A DNA stretch of 48,072 bases from Chryseobacterium gleum (lineage in GTDB: Bacteria; Bacteroidota; Bacteroidia; Flavobacteriales_D; Crocinitomicaceae): contig CAMAPI010000012.1 of assembly GCA_945860065.1 (NCBI GenBank), positions 1 through 48,072 of the forward strand. Direction: 5' to 3'. Of the stretch, positions 34,590 to 42,984 are shown one piece after another. Under the pieces are notes generated by a model that was given only the letters and a program-made list of their open reading frames with translations, made no database searches and was not told the DNA's origin. Position numbers and translations under genes: made by a program. The first letter of the stretch is position 1. Every line of letters begins with the position of its first letter.

Positions 34590-35367
34590 GTTCAAAGAAG
34601 TTTCTCGGTAAACGATTCAGTATTGGACTTTCATCTGAAATCTTCATGGGAATATACACCGCACAGAGACTATTTTCCACCAAGTAAATATGTTGATGCA
34701 TGTGATTAGGTAAAGCTTGATAAATCCCCATTAACACTTCGTAACGCGGGTATTCAGTGTCTACTTTCGCATCGTGCCACACCAAGATCGATTGGTCATT
34801 TTTCAGGTAGGACAACATTTTCTCCGTGTCGCGTTTTACAGCTTCAGTAGAATGATCACCATCGATGAAAATCAAATCAAACTTTTTATTCAACTGATTA
34901 AAATCGAAGGTTTGCGAATCCCCAAAAACATGCTGAATGTTCGGAATATCTTTAGAAAAAAAGCGATGTGAATCCACGTAGTTTTTCTCCAATACCAGTG
35001 AAAGCAATTGCTCATCACCTAAATTGAACGAAGTAACGGAATCAACATATGGCGCCACATTCGCTGCGCTCTCCCCTCTCCACGTTCCAATTTCCAAGTA
35101 ATCTTTCACCTGATATTTCCGACACAACAATTGAAGCAAGGCAAAATCCGTAGCTAAAGAAGAACCTGAAAGAAATGCATAAGGCGTAATCGTCACCTCA
35201 TCGGATTCCATTAAATCAACTAAACGAATTTGCTTGAAAGCTACAGATGGAAAGGCACGCTGAAAGTCTTCCTTGAACACGATTTCATCCTTCAAAACAT
35301 TATTCAATAAATAAGGCTTTTGAAGAATCACATAAAGTGCTTTGAGCAATTTGCTAAACTTATTCAT
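34555..35367 (-). CDS. Class I SAM-dependent methyltransferase
   Basis: The protein of 270 residues has a methyltransferase fold in the middle: motif I YLEIGTWRGESAAN, acidic loop FIDGDHSTEAVKRD and VWHDAK, as in the Methyltransf_24 group seen in O-antigen and lipooligosaccharide clusters. It would methylate a sugar or another surface-linked acceptor in the cytoplasm. It sits 3 bp behind the flippase gene. Its C-terminal 35 bp overlap the 3' end of asnB, with opposite reading, so both tails must be encoded by the same DNA. Confidence 0.85.
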   Translation of the reverse strand: MNKFSKLLKALYVILQKPYLLNNVLKDEIVFKEDFQRAFPSVAFKQIRLVDLMESDEVTITPYAFLSGSSLATDFALLQLLCRKYQVKDYLEIGTWRGESAANVAPYVDSVTSFNLGDEQLLSLVLEKNYVDSHRFFSKDIPNIQHVFGDSQTFDFNQLNKKFDLIFIDGDHSTEAVKRDTEKMLSYLKNDQSILVWHDAKVDTEYPRYEVLMGIYQALPNHMHQHIYLVENSLCAVYIPMKISDESPILNRLPRNFFELTLKKQPVQDK

Positions 35368-35370
35368 GTG

Positions 35371-36645
35371 CTAGGTTCGCTTAGATAAATGTTGTTTCAA
35401 TTGTCTAATGGTTAATTTTAATTCCCCTATGGACGGAAAGACAACAAAGTTAGCACCTTCTTTTCTAAAATAAAGAATGACCACGAGAGATGTGATAAAA
35501 TACGAAATACTAGCAGAGATAGCAGCACCTTGAATTTTCAATGTTGGAATAAAATAATAGGCGGAAGCACAAGTAACGATAAGTCCAATTCCAGATGCGA
35601 TGGCATTCACGTAATATTTACCATGACCAGAGAAATAATGTCCAATAATCAAGGCATAATTGAATACCCAAATTCCAGGCGCAAGGTACCACATCAATTC
35701 ATTCAACCCTCTGAATTCTTTTCCAAATAACCAAGAATAGAAATCAGCCGGAATAAACAACAAGACGGTCAACGCGACGAAAGCAGTTAAAAGTCCATAT
35801 TTCGTTAATTGCTCTGTAATGGTTTTGTTGTAATTGACATCCGTAGAATTGGAGATTTTCGCATATTGCCATAAAGAAATACTTGTGGATATCATCCAAA
35901 TGGATTCAATCACAGATACCGCATTGGAGTAAATCCCTACTTCTGCCTCTCCACAGTAACGTTGCAGGAAAAAATAACTGATGCGAAAACTCAACAATTG
36001 AAACACATGCGCCAATTGATTTTGGAATCCATAATAAAACAAGGATTTAAAAGTTCTCCATGTATTGGAAAATTGAAAAGCAGTGTCCTTTTTCACGTGA
36101 CCCATAATGAGTAAGATGCTCACCAGTAAAGTGATTCCATAAGCTGCATACAATGCATACACATAAGCTTCTGCGGTTCGATTCCAGTTTAGCGCAAACT
36201 GCAAAAGCAAGGCAAATAAACTGATTAATGGAACGAGAAAACTCAATAAATTAAACGATTTCAAATTTTCCTTTCCTAATAGAACGGAACTATGAATCGA
36301 AACAATGGAAGAAACAGTACTCAGAATGACCACCGATAGAATGAATTTTTCTGGAACCAATTCCACAAGAACCAAAACGATGTAGGAAAAAACACTAACA
36401 ATCAATGTCCACAAGTACGATGCAACGAACAATTCTCTTATGCGCAATTTATTTGTGAGGTAAACAATGGATGCACCTCCCACCATGTTATCAAAAATGG
36501 TAACGATGGCAATCATGGTTAAAACCAAACTTTGCTCTCCTTTCCCACTCGCTCCAAGGTATTGCGATACGACTACGGCAATCATTAAATTAACGATAGC
36601 CGAAATCAATCGTACCCCAAAATTGCCTAGGATTTTACGAACCAT
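35371..36645 (-). CDS. Polysaccharide flippase (Wzx/MurJ-like, MATE superfamily)
   Basis: The protein of 424 residues is almost wholly membrane segments (about 12-14), with a typical start LGNFGVRLISAIVNLMIAVVVS and the Ala/Gly-rich GKGEQSLVLTM early loop, as in Wzx-type lipid-linked oligosaccharide flippases. It probably moves undecaprenyl-linked units to the periplasmic face. It overlaps the GT4 gene by 11 bp and precedes the methyltransferase. No Wzy polymerase is visible in the window. Confidence 0.85.
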   Translation of the reverse strand: MVRKILGNFGVRLISAIVNLMIAVVVSQYLGASGKGEQSLVLTMIAIVTIFDNMVGGASIVYLTNKLRIRELFVASYLWTLIVSVFSYIVLVLVELVPEKFILSVVILSTVSSIVSIHSSVLLGKENLKSFNLLSFLVPLISLFALLLQFALNWNRTAEAYVYALYAAYGITLLVSILLIMGHVKKDTAFQFSNTWRTFKSLFYYGFQNQLAHVFQLLSFRISYFFLQRYCGEAEVGIYSNAVSVIESIWMISTSISLWQYAKISNSTDVNYNKTITEQLTKYGLLTAFVALTVLLFIPADFYSWLFGKEFRGLNELMWYLAPGIWVFNYALIIGHYFSGHGKYYVNAIASGIGLIVTCASAYYFIPTLKIQGAAISASISYFITSLVVILYFRKEGANFVVFPSIGELKLTIRQLKQHLSKRT

Positions 36646-37798
36646 GTTTCATGATTATGGATTCGTAAATTTCTCCTAATCTATTTCCAATGGTATGATA
36701 ACTAAAATTCTCGCTCGCTTTCTGATGCATGTTGTTTGAATCGTACTCTTCCAAACGTGACATTTGCTCCTTTATTGCAGTAACGAGTGCATCTTGATCT
36801 TCAGATGGAACTAATTGTCCTTCCGTTGAATGAACTATTTCCTTGATTCCCCCAACATTCGTTGAAACAATGGGAACTCCACAAGAGATGGCTTCAATTA
36901 ATACACAGGGTAAATTTTCGAAGCGACTAGTCAAAACGAATAAATCTGAGTCTTGCAATAGTGCTGCAATTTCGTTCGCATCAAGCGTTCCATGAAAAAA
37001 GGTATTCTGTTCCATGTTCAATTGCTTGATTTCCTGTTTAAATAGGGAAAAGTCTCCATCGCTGACAATATGTAACTGAATTTCTGGCTTCCACTTGCAA
37101 ATTTCCGCAAAAGCGTGAAACAATAAAAGTGGATTTTTCTGAACCGGATCCAAAGAGGAAACATGAATCAACTTATTTCCTAAGCGTTCCTTTTGTTTTC
37201 CTGGAACAAAAACAGTTGTATCAATAACATTATAAACTACGTTCATTTCCGAAAGAATGCCAAATTTTCGCATGGCATGAGCTAAGTTTTCGCTTACAGG
37301 CAAAATGATTGATGCTTTGTTAGCCACCAAGCGTGTAAGAAACTGCTGTAATTTAATTGGACGCGGATATGCTTCTTGATGGTAGCAGGTCCAATGTTCG
37401 GAAATGACATACGGGACTTTGAATCGAATCGATAGCAATCTTGCAATGATACCAATCGGATAAACGATATTGGCATGAATCAATTCTGGATTGAATCCCT
37501 CTTTTCTGAGATTTCGCACCAGTTGAAAATAGCACAAAATCATTCGGAGATAGTTCCAAAGTGGACCAATGAATGGAATCCTTGATTTGGAGATATAGGC
37601 GATGGTGCTCGGGAAAGGGTCGTTGTTTTTAACGATTTCCGTTCCTCCGTTTAGTTGATCATCCAAACAAACGTAAACGACATGAACGTGATGAAACTTA
37701 GAAGCGGCTAAGGCATGCTGATATACAAAATTCCCATGGGTAGGTTTTATCCGATTTGGATACCAACTTGAGAGGAATAAGATGTTCCTTTTTCGCAT
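36635..37798 (-). CDS. Family 4 glycosyltransferase
   Basis: The protein of 387 residues is a GT-B enzyme: N-domain start RNILFLSSWYPNRIKPTHGNF, an early His-rich region, and a C-domain with VSSLDPVQKNPLLLFHAF and the donor-binding ALLQDSDLFVLTSRFENLP, IEAISCGVPIVSTNVGG. It retains the nucleotide-sugar-binding glutamates in E-x7-E (FENLPCVLIEA). It should add one sugar to a lipid-linked oligosaccharide. Its stop overlaps the flippase start by 11 bp, which couples their translation. Confidence 0.9.
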   Translation of the reverse strand: MRKRNILFLSSWYPNRIKPTHGNFVYQHALAASKFHHVHVVYVCLDDQLNGGTEIVKNNDPFPSTIAYISKSRIPFIGPLWNYLRMILCYFQLVRNLRKEGFNPELIHANIVYPIGIIARLLSIRFKVPYVISEHWTCYHQEAYPRPIKLQQFLTRLVANKASIILPVSENLAHAMRKFGILSEMNVVYNVIDTTVFVPGKQKERLGNKLIHVSSLDPVQKNPLLLFHAFAEICKWKPEIQLHIVSDGDFSLFKQEIKQLNMEQNTFFHGTLDANEIAALLQDSDLFVLTSRFENLPCVLIEAISCGVPIVSTNVGGIKEIVHSTEGQLVPSEDQDALVTAIKEQMSRLEEYDSNNMHQKASENFSYHTIGNRLGEIYESIIMKHGS

Positions 37799-37817
37799 AC
37801 ATTTGTGCTATTTCTAG

Positions 37818-38954
37818 CTATAGGTTATGTTGATATACTTGTTGCAATTGTTGCAACGCGTAATCGATTTCTTCTTTTGTCGTGTAACGTGAGAAAGAGA
37901 AACGCACATTTGGACGCGTCATATCCGCATGAATGCCCTCCAACACGTGAGAACCTTTTGATGCTCCTGAAGTACAGGCGCTGCCTCCACTTACTGCGAC
38001 ACCTTTTAAGTCGAGGGTAAATAACAGCATGCTTGTTTTATCGGTTGCAGGAAGACAAACATTCAACACCGTATATAACGCTTTGTCAAAATCCGTTTCT
38101 CCGTGAAACGATACAGTTGGAAACAATCCATGTAACTGATCCATCATATACGATTTCAAACCAAAAACATGTTTTTGATGTGCTTCAACGTCTTCGTATG
38201 CTAAGTCCATTGCTTTTGCCAATCCAACAATTCCAGCCAAGTTTTCTGTTCCACCGCGAAGACCTCTTTCTTGCGATCCTCCATGTATAAACGAAGTAAC
38301 TTTCGTTTTCTTGTTTGCATACAGAAATCCTATTCCTTTTGGACCATGAAATTTATGAGCGGCACAGGTGAGAAAATCGATATCTAAATCAGATAAATCG
38401 AAGGAAAAGTGAGCCATTGTTTGAACGGTATCCGAATGAAAATAAGCTCCGTATTGCCGACACATCTGAGCTACTTTTTTCAACGGAATCATCGTCGCAA
38501 TTTCATTATTCGCGTGCATCAAGGTAACCAAGGTTGGGATTCCTTCTTTCAATAAGTTTTCCAAATGAACTAAATCCACATTTCCTTTTGAGTCGAGGTT
38601 CACCAAAACCAAATCGATTTTTTCATGAGCTGAAATCGCATCAGCTGCATGTACAACCGCATGGTGTTCAATGGAACTTGTAATGATGCGCTTAACGCCT
38701 AGTTCAGTCACTGCAGTGTGAATCGCCATGTTATCCGCTTCTGTTCCTCCAGAAGTAAAAATAATCTCAGAAGACGCACAATTTAAATGTTTAGCAACTG
38801 TTCGACGCGATGTTTCAAGCAATGCTTTGGCGTTTCTACCAAATGAATGTGTGGACGAAGGATTTCCGAAAGTCTCTCTTAACACAGGAATCATGGCGTC
38901 AACCACTTCAGGAGCGACAAGTGTTGTAGCCGCATTATCTAAATACACACGCAT
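37818..38954 (-). CDS. Cysteine desulfurase (NifS/IscS-like)
   Basis: The protein of 378 residues is a fold-type I PLP enzyme with YLDNAATT, SGGTEADNMAI, the HHAVVH pocket, the PLP lysine in AAHKFHGPKG, and RGGTEN. The catalytic Cys lies in the loop SGGSACTSGASKGS. It moves sulfur from cysteine to form a persulfide for Fe-S, thiouridine and other cofactors. No iscU or sufU lies next to it, and it is the first gene of the minus-strand glycan run with a 19 bp gap, so it may share a transcript with it only loosely. A near-box (TATCTTCG at 38968-38975, minus strand, one mismatch) may drive it. Confidence 0.92.
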   Translation of the reverse strand: MRVYLDNAATTLVAPEVVDAMIPVLRETFGNPSSTHSFGRNAKALLETSRRTVAKHLNCASSEIIFTSGGTEADNMAIHTAVTELGVKRIITSSIEHHAVVHAADAISAHEKIDLVLVNLDSKGNVDLVHLENLLKEGIPTLVTLMHANNEIATMIPLKKVAQMCRQYGAYFHSDTVQTMAHFSFDLSDLDIDFLTCAAHKFHGPKGIGFLYANKKTKVTSFIHGGSQERGLRGGTENLAGIVGLAKAMDLAYEDVEAHQKHVFGLKSYMMDQLHGLFPTVSFHGETDFDKALYTVLNVCLPATDKTSMLLFTLDLKGVAVSGGSACTSGASKGSHVLEGIHADMTRPNVRFSFSRYTTKEEIDYALQQLQQVYQHNL

Positions 38955-39045
38955 ATGGAAGTTTTGGCGAAGATAAGAATTTTATAGCACTTCAATAATT
39001 CTGCACATTTCGCAATTTGACAACAATAAATACTAATTTTATTTC

Positions 39046-39369
39046 ATGAACGAAGACATGCAGATTTTCTGGGGAATGGGAATCCTTTTTGGACTCGTGA
39101 TGCTATTCTCAAAACCACCGATTGGTTGGAAATACGTTCATGGAATTATTTTCCTCGGTTACTTTGTTTATGCTTACTGGGAAATGAACGATGGAAACCA
39201 TTCAAGCGGAGGAATGTATAGCATCCTCGTTGCTATTGGAACGGGGTTACACATTATAATTTACTTAATTGGCAAAGTAATTTTTGGTTTTTTCAGACGT
39301 TCAAATCAAAAAACGGAGGACCTTTCAAATCTATATCAGCAATCGGATTTCACGAATAAAACGAAATAG
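39046..39369 (+). CDS. Small membrane protein of unknown function
   Basis: The protein of up to 107 residues has three hydrophobic segments: IFWGMGILFGLVMLF, YVHGIIFLGYFVYAYW and ILVAIGTGLHIIIYLIG (ends near residue 87), then a short charged tail. No family is recognised. A TAATTTTA box (39034-39041) before it would place the transcript start at or past ATG 39046, so ATG 39058 is a possible true start. It converges on the minus-strand lipoprotein with 3 bases between stops. Confidence 0.65.
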   Translation: MNEDMQIFWGMGILFGLVMLFSKPPIGWKYVHGIIFLGYFVYAYWEMNDGNHSSGGMYSILVAIGTGLHIIIYLIGKVIFGFFRRSNQKTEDLSNLYQQSDFTNKTK

Positions 39370-39372
39370 CCT

Positions 39373-40011
39373 CTAGTTCAATTTCACCGGAGTTAGCTGC
39401 TTAACTTTCACTGTGTTTTTTTCAAAGGAAAATGGAATGATGGTATCGCACAAAGGAAAATCATAAGGGACATGAACAAGGAATTTCCCTTTACGCAAGA
39501 TGAATTCCACACGATAAAAATCAGGCTGAGGACAACGGTGATTACTTCGATTCTCTAGTTTCAACTCGATTTCCTTTTTGAAATTGGTATGTGCAACGAA
39601 GTCAACTTTAAAAATAGAATCATTCCTTAATAAATAGGTTTGAACTTCATTGAATTGAAACTTTTTATTCCCCATCGGACATTTTACTTTCACACTTTTA
39701 GTCAAACACAGCAAACTCTTACTGAAATGTTCAACGTTGTAGGTGATGTCCAAATATTCTTGTTCCGTACAAAAAACACCGATCGTATCACGCTGAACCA
39801 TATGATGAATCAGTTGATTGAAGCTTTTTGAAGAAAGATTTGGGTATATTAAATGAATACTTTTTAGCTGAATATCCTTCTGATTCATGGAAAGTTGCGC
39901 TTCGTTAAAGGAGGCAACAACTAAATTCAATCGTCGGTTTTCAGCTGTTCGATCCGTATTACAAGATTGTAATACACATACGAACACACTAAAAATGATG
40001 GTAAATTTCAT
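39373..40011 (-). CDS. Hypothetical lipoprotein
   Basis: The protein of 212 residues has a lipoprotein signal (VCVLQSC, Cys17) and a mixed beta-rich body with five further Cys (near VFCTEQ, LLCLT, VKCPMGN, HRCPQPD and LCDTIIP), so disulfides are possible. No family is recognised. It follows rimO by 15 bp on the same strand and could be cotranscribed. Confidence 0.75.
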   Translation of the reverse strand: MKFTIIFSVFVCVLQSCNTDRTAENRRLNLVVASFNEAQLSMNQKDIQLKSIHLIYPNLSSKSFNQLIHHMVQRDTIGVFCTEQEYLDITYNVEHFSKSLLCLTKSVKVKCPMGNKKFQFNEVQTYLLRNDSIFKVDFVAHTNFKKEIELKLENRSNHRCPQPDFYRVEFILRKGKFLVHVPYDFPLCDTIIPFSFEKNTVKVKQLTPVKLN

Positions 40012-40026
40012 GCTAAACTTCTCGCT

Positions 40027-41340
40027 TTATTTTACGACTTGTCCGTATAAATCATAATGATCTGCACTGGTAATTAGAATACGTTCAAAATCTCCTAATC
40101 GAACAAACGCTTCTGATTTTTTGATCAACACTTCGTTATCCACTTCGGGAGAATCGAATTCGGTACGTCCAATGAAATAATCCCCTTCCACTCGATCGAA
40201 AAGCACTTTGAACTCTTTACCGACTTTCAGTTGATTTAATTCGTAACTAATACCTGATTGTAGTTCCATGATTTCATCCGCACGTTTTTTCTTCAATTTC
40301 GCAGATACATCGTCCATTAGGAGATACGCATGCGTATTTTCTTCATGAGAATAGGTAAAAATCCCCAAGCGATCAAATCGACTTTTCTCTACGAATTCAT
40401 ACATTTCCTTATACTCAGCTGCCGTTTCGCCCGGATATCCAGCGATTAATGTCGTTCTTAAGGCAATTCCCGGAACTTTTTGACGAATGGTTTGAATGAG
40501 TTCTTCTGTTTTTTCGCGGGTAATTCCACGACGCATGGACTGTAGGATTTTTGTTGAACCGTGTTGCAAAGGCATGTCCAAGTATTTACATACATTTTCA
40601 CGTTCATTCATTACATCCAAGACATCCATTGGAAATCCAGATGGAAAGGCATAATGCAAACGGATCCATTCAATTCCTTCCACGTCGGAAAGACGTTTGA
40701 TTAAATCAGAAAGTGCACGTTTTTTATATAGGTCTAATCCGTAATATGTCAAATCTTGTGCAATCAACATCAACTCTTTCACTCCTTTGGCAGCGAGTCC
40801 TTTGGCTTGTAGAACCAAGTCCTCCATTGGTGTAGAAATATGGTTTCCACGCATGATTGGAATGGCACAAAACGAACATGGACGATCACAGCCTTCCGCA
40901 ATTTTAAAATAAGCGTAATGATTTGGTGTTGTCAACAATCGTTCACCAACCAATTCATGTTTGTAGTCCGCTTTTAACGTTTTTAATAATCGCGGCAAGT
41001 CTCTTGTTCCAAAATACGCATCAACTTCTGGTATTTCTCTTTCCAAATCATCTTTGTAGCGTTCGGACAAGCATCCTGTCACGTAAACTTTATCAACTAA
41101 TCCTTCCGCCTTTGCCTCAACATAGCGAATAATGGTGTCAATTGACTCTTGTTTGGCATTATCAATGAAACCACAGGTATTAATAATAACGATTTCAGCA
41201 TCATCCACCATTGACTCGTGTTCTACGTCAAAATGATTGGCTTTTAGTTGCGCCATCAAGACTTCTGAATCAAATGTATTTTTTGAACAACCCAACGTCA
41301 CGACGTTTACTTTGTTCTTTTTTAGTGTTTTTGTTTTCAT
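40027..41340 (-). CDS. rimO: Ribosomal protein uS12 methylthiotransferase RimO
   Basis: The protein of 437 residues has the three methylthiotransferase domains: N-terminal MTTase with Cys in TLGCSKN, INTCGF and VTGCLSERY (cluster 1), radical SAM with CDRPCSFC (cluster 2), and a C-terminal TRAM-like domain (YFIGRTEFDSPEVDNEV). It adds a methylthio group to Asp near position 88 of uS12. The GTG at 41349 would add three residues but lies at the edge of the -7 box; ATG 41340 is the likely start. Followed by a lipoprotein gene. Confidence 0.95.
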   Translation of the reverse strand: MKTKTLKKNKVNVVTLGCSKNTFDSEVLMAQLKANHFDVEHESMVDDAEIVIINTCGFIDNAKQESIDTIIRYVEAKAEGLVDKVYVTGCLSERYKDDLEREIPEVDAYFGTRDLPRLLKTLKADYKHELVGERLLTTPNHYAYFKIAEGCDRPCSFCAIPIMRGNHISTPMEDLVLQAKGLAAKGVKELMLIAQDLTYYGLDLYKKRALSDLIKRLSDVEGIEWIRLHYAFPSGFPMDVLDVMNERENVCKYLDMPLQHGSTKILQSMRRGITREKTEELIQTIRQKVPGIALRTTLIAGYPGETAAEYKEMYEFVEKSRFDRLGIFTYSHEENTHAYLLMDDVSAKLKKKRADEIMELQSGISYELNQLKVGKEFKVLFDRVEGDYFIGRTEFDSPEVDNEVLIKKSEAFVRLGDFERILITSADHYDLYGQVVK

Positions 41341-41348
41341 TGCGTGCA

Positions 41349-41356
41349 CAAAAATA
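41349..41356 (-). promoter_or_regulatory. -7 promoter box for rimO (TATTTTTG), almost no leader
   Basis: This is an exact TAnnTTTG match on the minus strand, only 8 bases before ATG 41340. Transcription would start 0-4 bases before the start codon. Confidence 0.55.
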
Positions 41357-41378
41357 GGACACTTTAGCGAAATGGTAT

Positions 41379-41386
41379 TATTTTTG
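41379..41386 (+). promoter_or_regulatory. -7 promoter box for the 41416 lipoprotein (TATTTTTG)
   Basis: This is an exact TAnnTTTG match on the + strand, 29 bases before ATG 41416. It is divergent from the rimO box, with 22 bases between the two. Confidence 0.55.
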
Positions 41387-41415
41387 ACTCCTTGTAACCA
41401 AAAAAATACAGGAAT

Positions 41416-41865
41416 ATGCGTTATTTACTCCCAATCATCCTTATTATTAGCGCTTGTGCTTCGTTAAAAAAAACAAAAACTGAAAACATGAGTGAAACTT
41501 CCGCAACAAAAGCGTTTATTCGTCAAAGCGAATCGATCGATATGGGAGGGGAATTATTTCAAATTCAATCCATAAACATTATAGGAAATAGACTTCACAT
41601 CATCATTAAGGCTCATCCAATGCTAAGTGCCGAAGATTTTGATTTAACAGGAAGTGCGAATATTTCCAAATCTCTCCCGCCGATTCGCTCTATCCGCTTG
41701 GATGTAAAAAAAATACCAATTAAAAAAGGAGACAACTCTATCGCTATGATGGAACATGACTTAGTGTTCGACATCAAAGATTTAGCATACAAACAAGAAG
41801 CAGGATCTGAAATATACTTGCAATTCGAAGGAGCGAAAGAACGCTACTTATATACCTATAAATAA
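41416..41865 (+). CDS. Hypothetical small lipoprotein
   Basis: The protein of 149 residues has a lipoprotein signal (LIISAC, Cys14) and a beta-rich domain with IQSINIIGNRLHIIIKAH and YLQFEGAKERYLYTY-like ends, in the style of immunoglobulin-like or META-type envelope lipoproteins. No firm family. It lies 2 bp before the tlyA-like gene, probably on one transcript from the -7 box at 41379-41386. Confidence 0.72.
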   Translation: MRYLLPIILIISACASLKKTKTENMSETSATKAFIRQSESIDMGGELFQIQSINIIGNRLHIIIKAHPMLSAEDFDLTGSANISKSLPPIRSIRLDVKKIPIKKGDNSIAMMEHDLVFDIKDLAYKQEAGSEIYLQFEGAKERYLYTYK

Positions 41866-41867
41866 GC

Positions 41868-42602
41868 ATGGAAGAAGAACGCATTGACAAAATCATCATG
41901 GGACGCAAATTGGTTTCCTCTCGAGTAAGAGCGGAGGAATTGATTTCAAAATTTGGTGTTTTGGTCAACGGGAAATTAATCTCGAAACCTGGGAAAAAAG
42001 TCCCAGTGGACGCAGAAATTAAATTGATCTCAGAAGAAATTCCATGGGTTTCCAAAGGGGCTTTAAAATTAGTTACTGCTATAGGGGAATGGAAATTTGA
42101 TTGTACAGAAAAGGTGTTCATTGACTTAGGTGCAAGCACAGGTGGATTTACGGAAGTCTTATTGTCCAACGGTGCTTCTAAAATATTTGGAGTAGATGTC
42201 GGGACCAATCAATTGCACGAAAAATTAAAAAATGATGCACGTGTGGTCAATTTAGAAAAAACACACGCACGTGACTTGACAGAAAAACAAATCACGGAAG
42301 AAGTCGACGGATTGGTTGTGGATGTTTCCTTTATCAGTTTAGAAAAAGTGATTCCATTTGTCATTCGATTTTTGAAACCAAATGCGGATGTTGTATTGTT
42401 AATTAAACCTCAATTTGAATTAGGTAGAACATTTTTATCCAAAGGTGGTATTGTGAAAGATGTACATCAATACCCTATTCTTTTGGAAAATATCAAAGAA
42501 ATGTGCAGTAGAAATCAATTAGCATGGGTTGCGTATATCGACTCTCCTATTCTTGGAGGTGATGGAAATAAAGAATTTTTAGGGTATTTTAAACGAAATT
42601 AA
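41868..42602 (+). CDS. tlyA: TlyA-family rRNA 2'-O-methyltransferase
   Basis: The protein of 244 residues has an S4 RNA-binding domain (RKLVSSRVRAEELISKFGVL, NGKLISKPGKKVP) and an FtsJ/RrmJ-like methyltransferase domain: FIDLGASTGGFTEVLLSNGA (motif I), FGVDVGTNQLH, VDVSFISLEK and LLIKPQFELG. TlyA enzymes methylate ribose 2'-OH in 16S and 23S rRNA; the haemolysin name from older papers is misleading here. It stands between two short hypothetical genes, with 2 and 16 bp spacing. Confidence 0.9.
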   Translation: MEEERIDKIIMGRKLVSSRVRAEELISKFGVLVNGKLISKPGKKVPVDAEIKLISEEIPWVSKGALKLVTAIGEWKFDCTEKVFIDLGASTGGFTEVLLSNGASKIFGVDVGTNQLHEKLKNDARVVNLEKTHARDLTEKQITEEVDGLVVDVSFISLEKVIPFVIRFLKPNADVVLLIKPQFELGRTFLSKGGIVKDVHQYPILLENIKEMCSRNQLAWVAYIDSPILGGDGNKEFLGYFKRN

Positions 42603-42618
42603 TTTTCTTTGTAGGAAT

Positions 42619-42984
42619 ATGACAATCGACGAATTATACAAAGCATTTAACGACATTGAATTTCAAGCAACGCGTATTTTGAAATCCAAAAGTTTAGATA
42701 GAGAACATTTAACGAAGTTTAATGAGCGCTCAGAAGAAATTCGCCAGCAATTATTGAGTATGCGCTTACAAGACCACGTTCATGAGAACATGTCCAATTT
42801 ACACACCATTGATGAATCCTTCTTACCAAAATTATCATTTGGACGTAAAGTGTGTAATATTCTTCTGTTTGGCCAGTACAAAAGACGCTTTCAAGCAAAA
42901 GGACAGTTGCGTTATTTTCTGTATGAAGTAGCGAAAAGAAAACAACTTTTTTCCTATGCAAAGGCGGAGTTAAATGTCGATTGA
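42619..42984 (+). CDS. Hypothetical 121-residue protein
   Basis: The protein is mainly helical and charged (FNDIEFQATRILKSKS; LTKFNERSEEIRQQLLSMRL; LPKLSFGRKVCNILLFGQYKRRFQAKGQ), with no signal or membrane segment and no family I recognise. It follows the TlyA-like gene by 16 bp and is likely cotranscribed. Its stop abuts the stop of the convergent amylase gene with no gap. Confidence 0.7.
   Translation: MTIDELYKAFNDIEFQATRILKSKSLDREHLTKFNERSEEIRQQLLSMRLQDHVHENMSNLHTIDESFLPKLSFGRKVCNILLFGQYKRRFQAKGQLRYFLYEVAKRKQLFSYAKAELNVD

Noticed and set aside
41774-42208. 144-residue - strand ORF
   Set aside because: Antisense to the TlyA-like gene, which has strong S4 and FtsJ motifs.
41868-42602. TlyA as a haemolysin
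   Set aside because: The fold is an S4 plus FtsJ-type rRNA methyltransferase; haemolysis was an indirect effect in older work.
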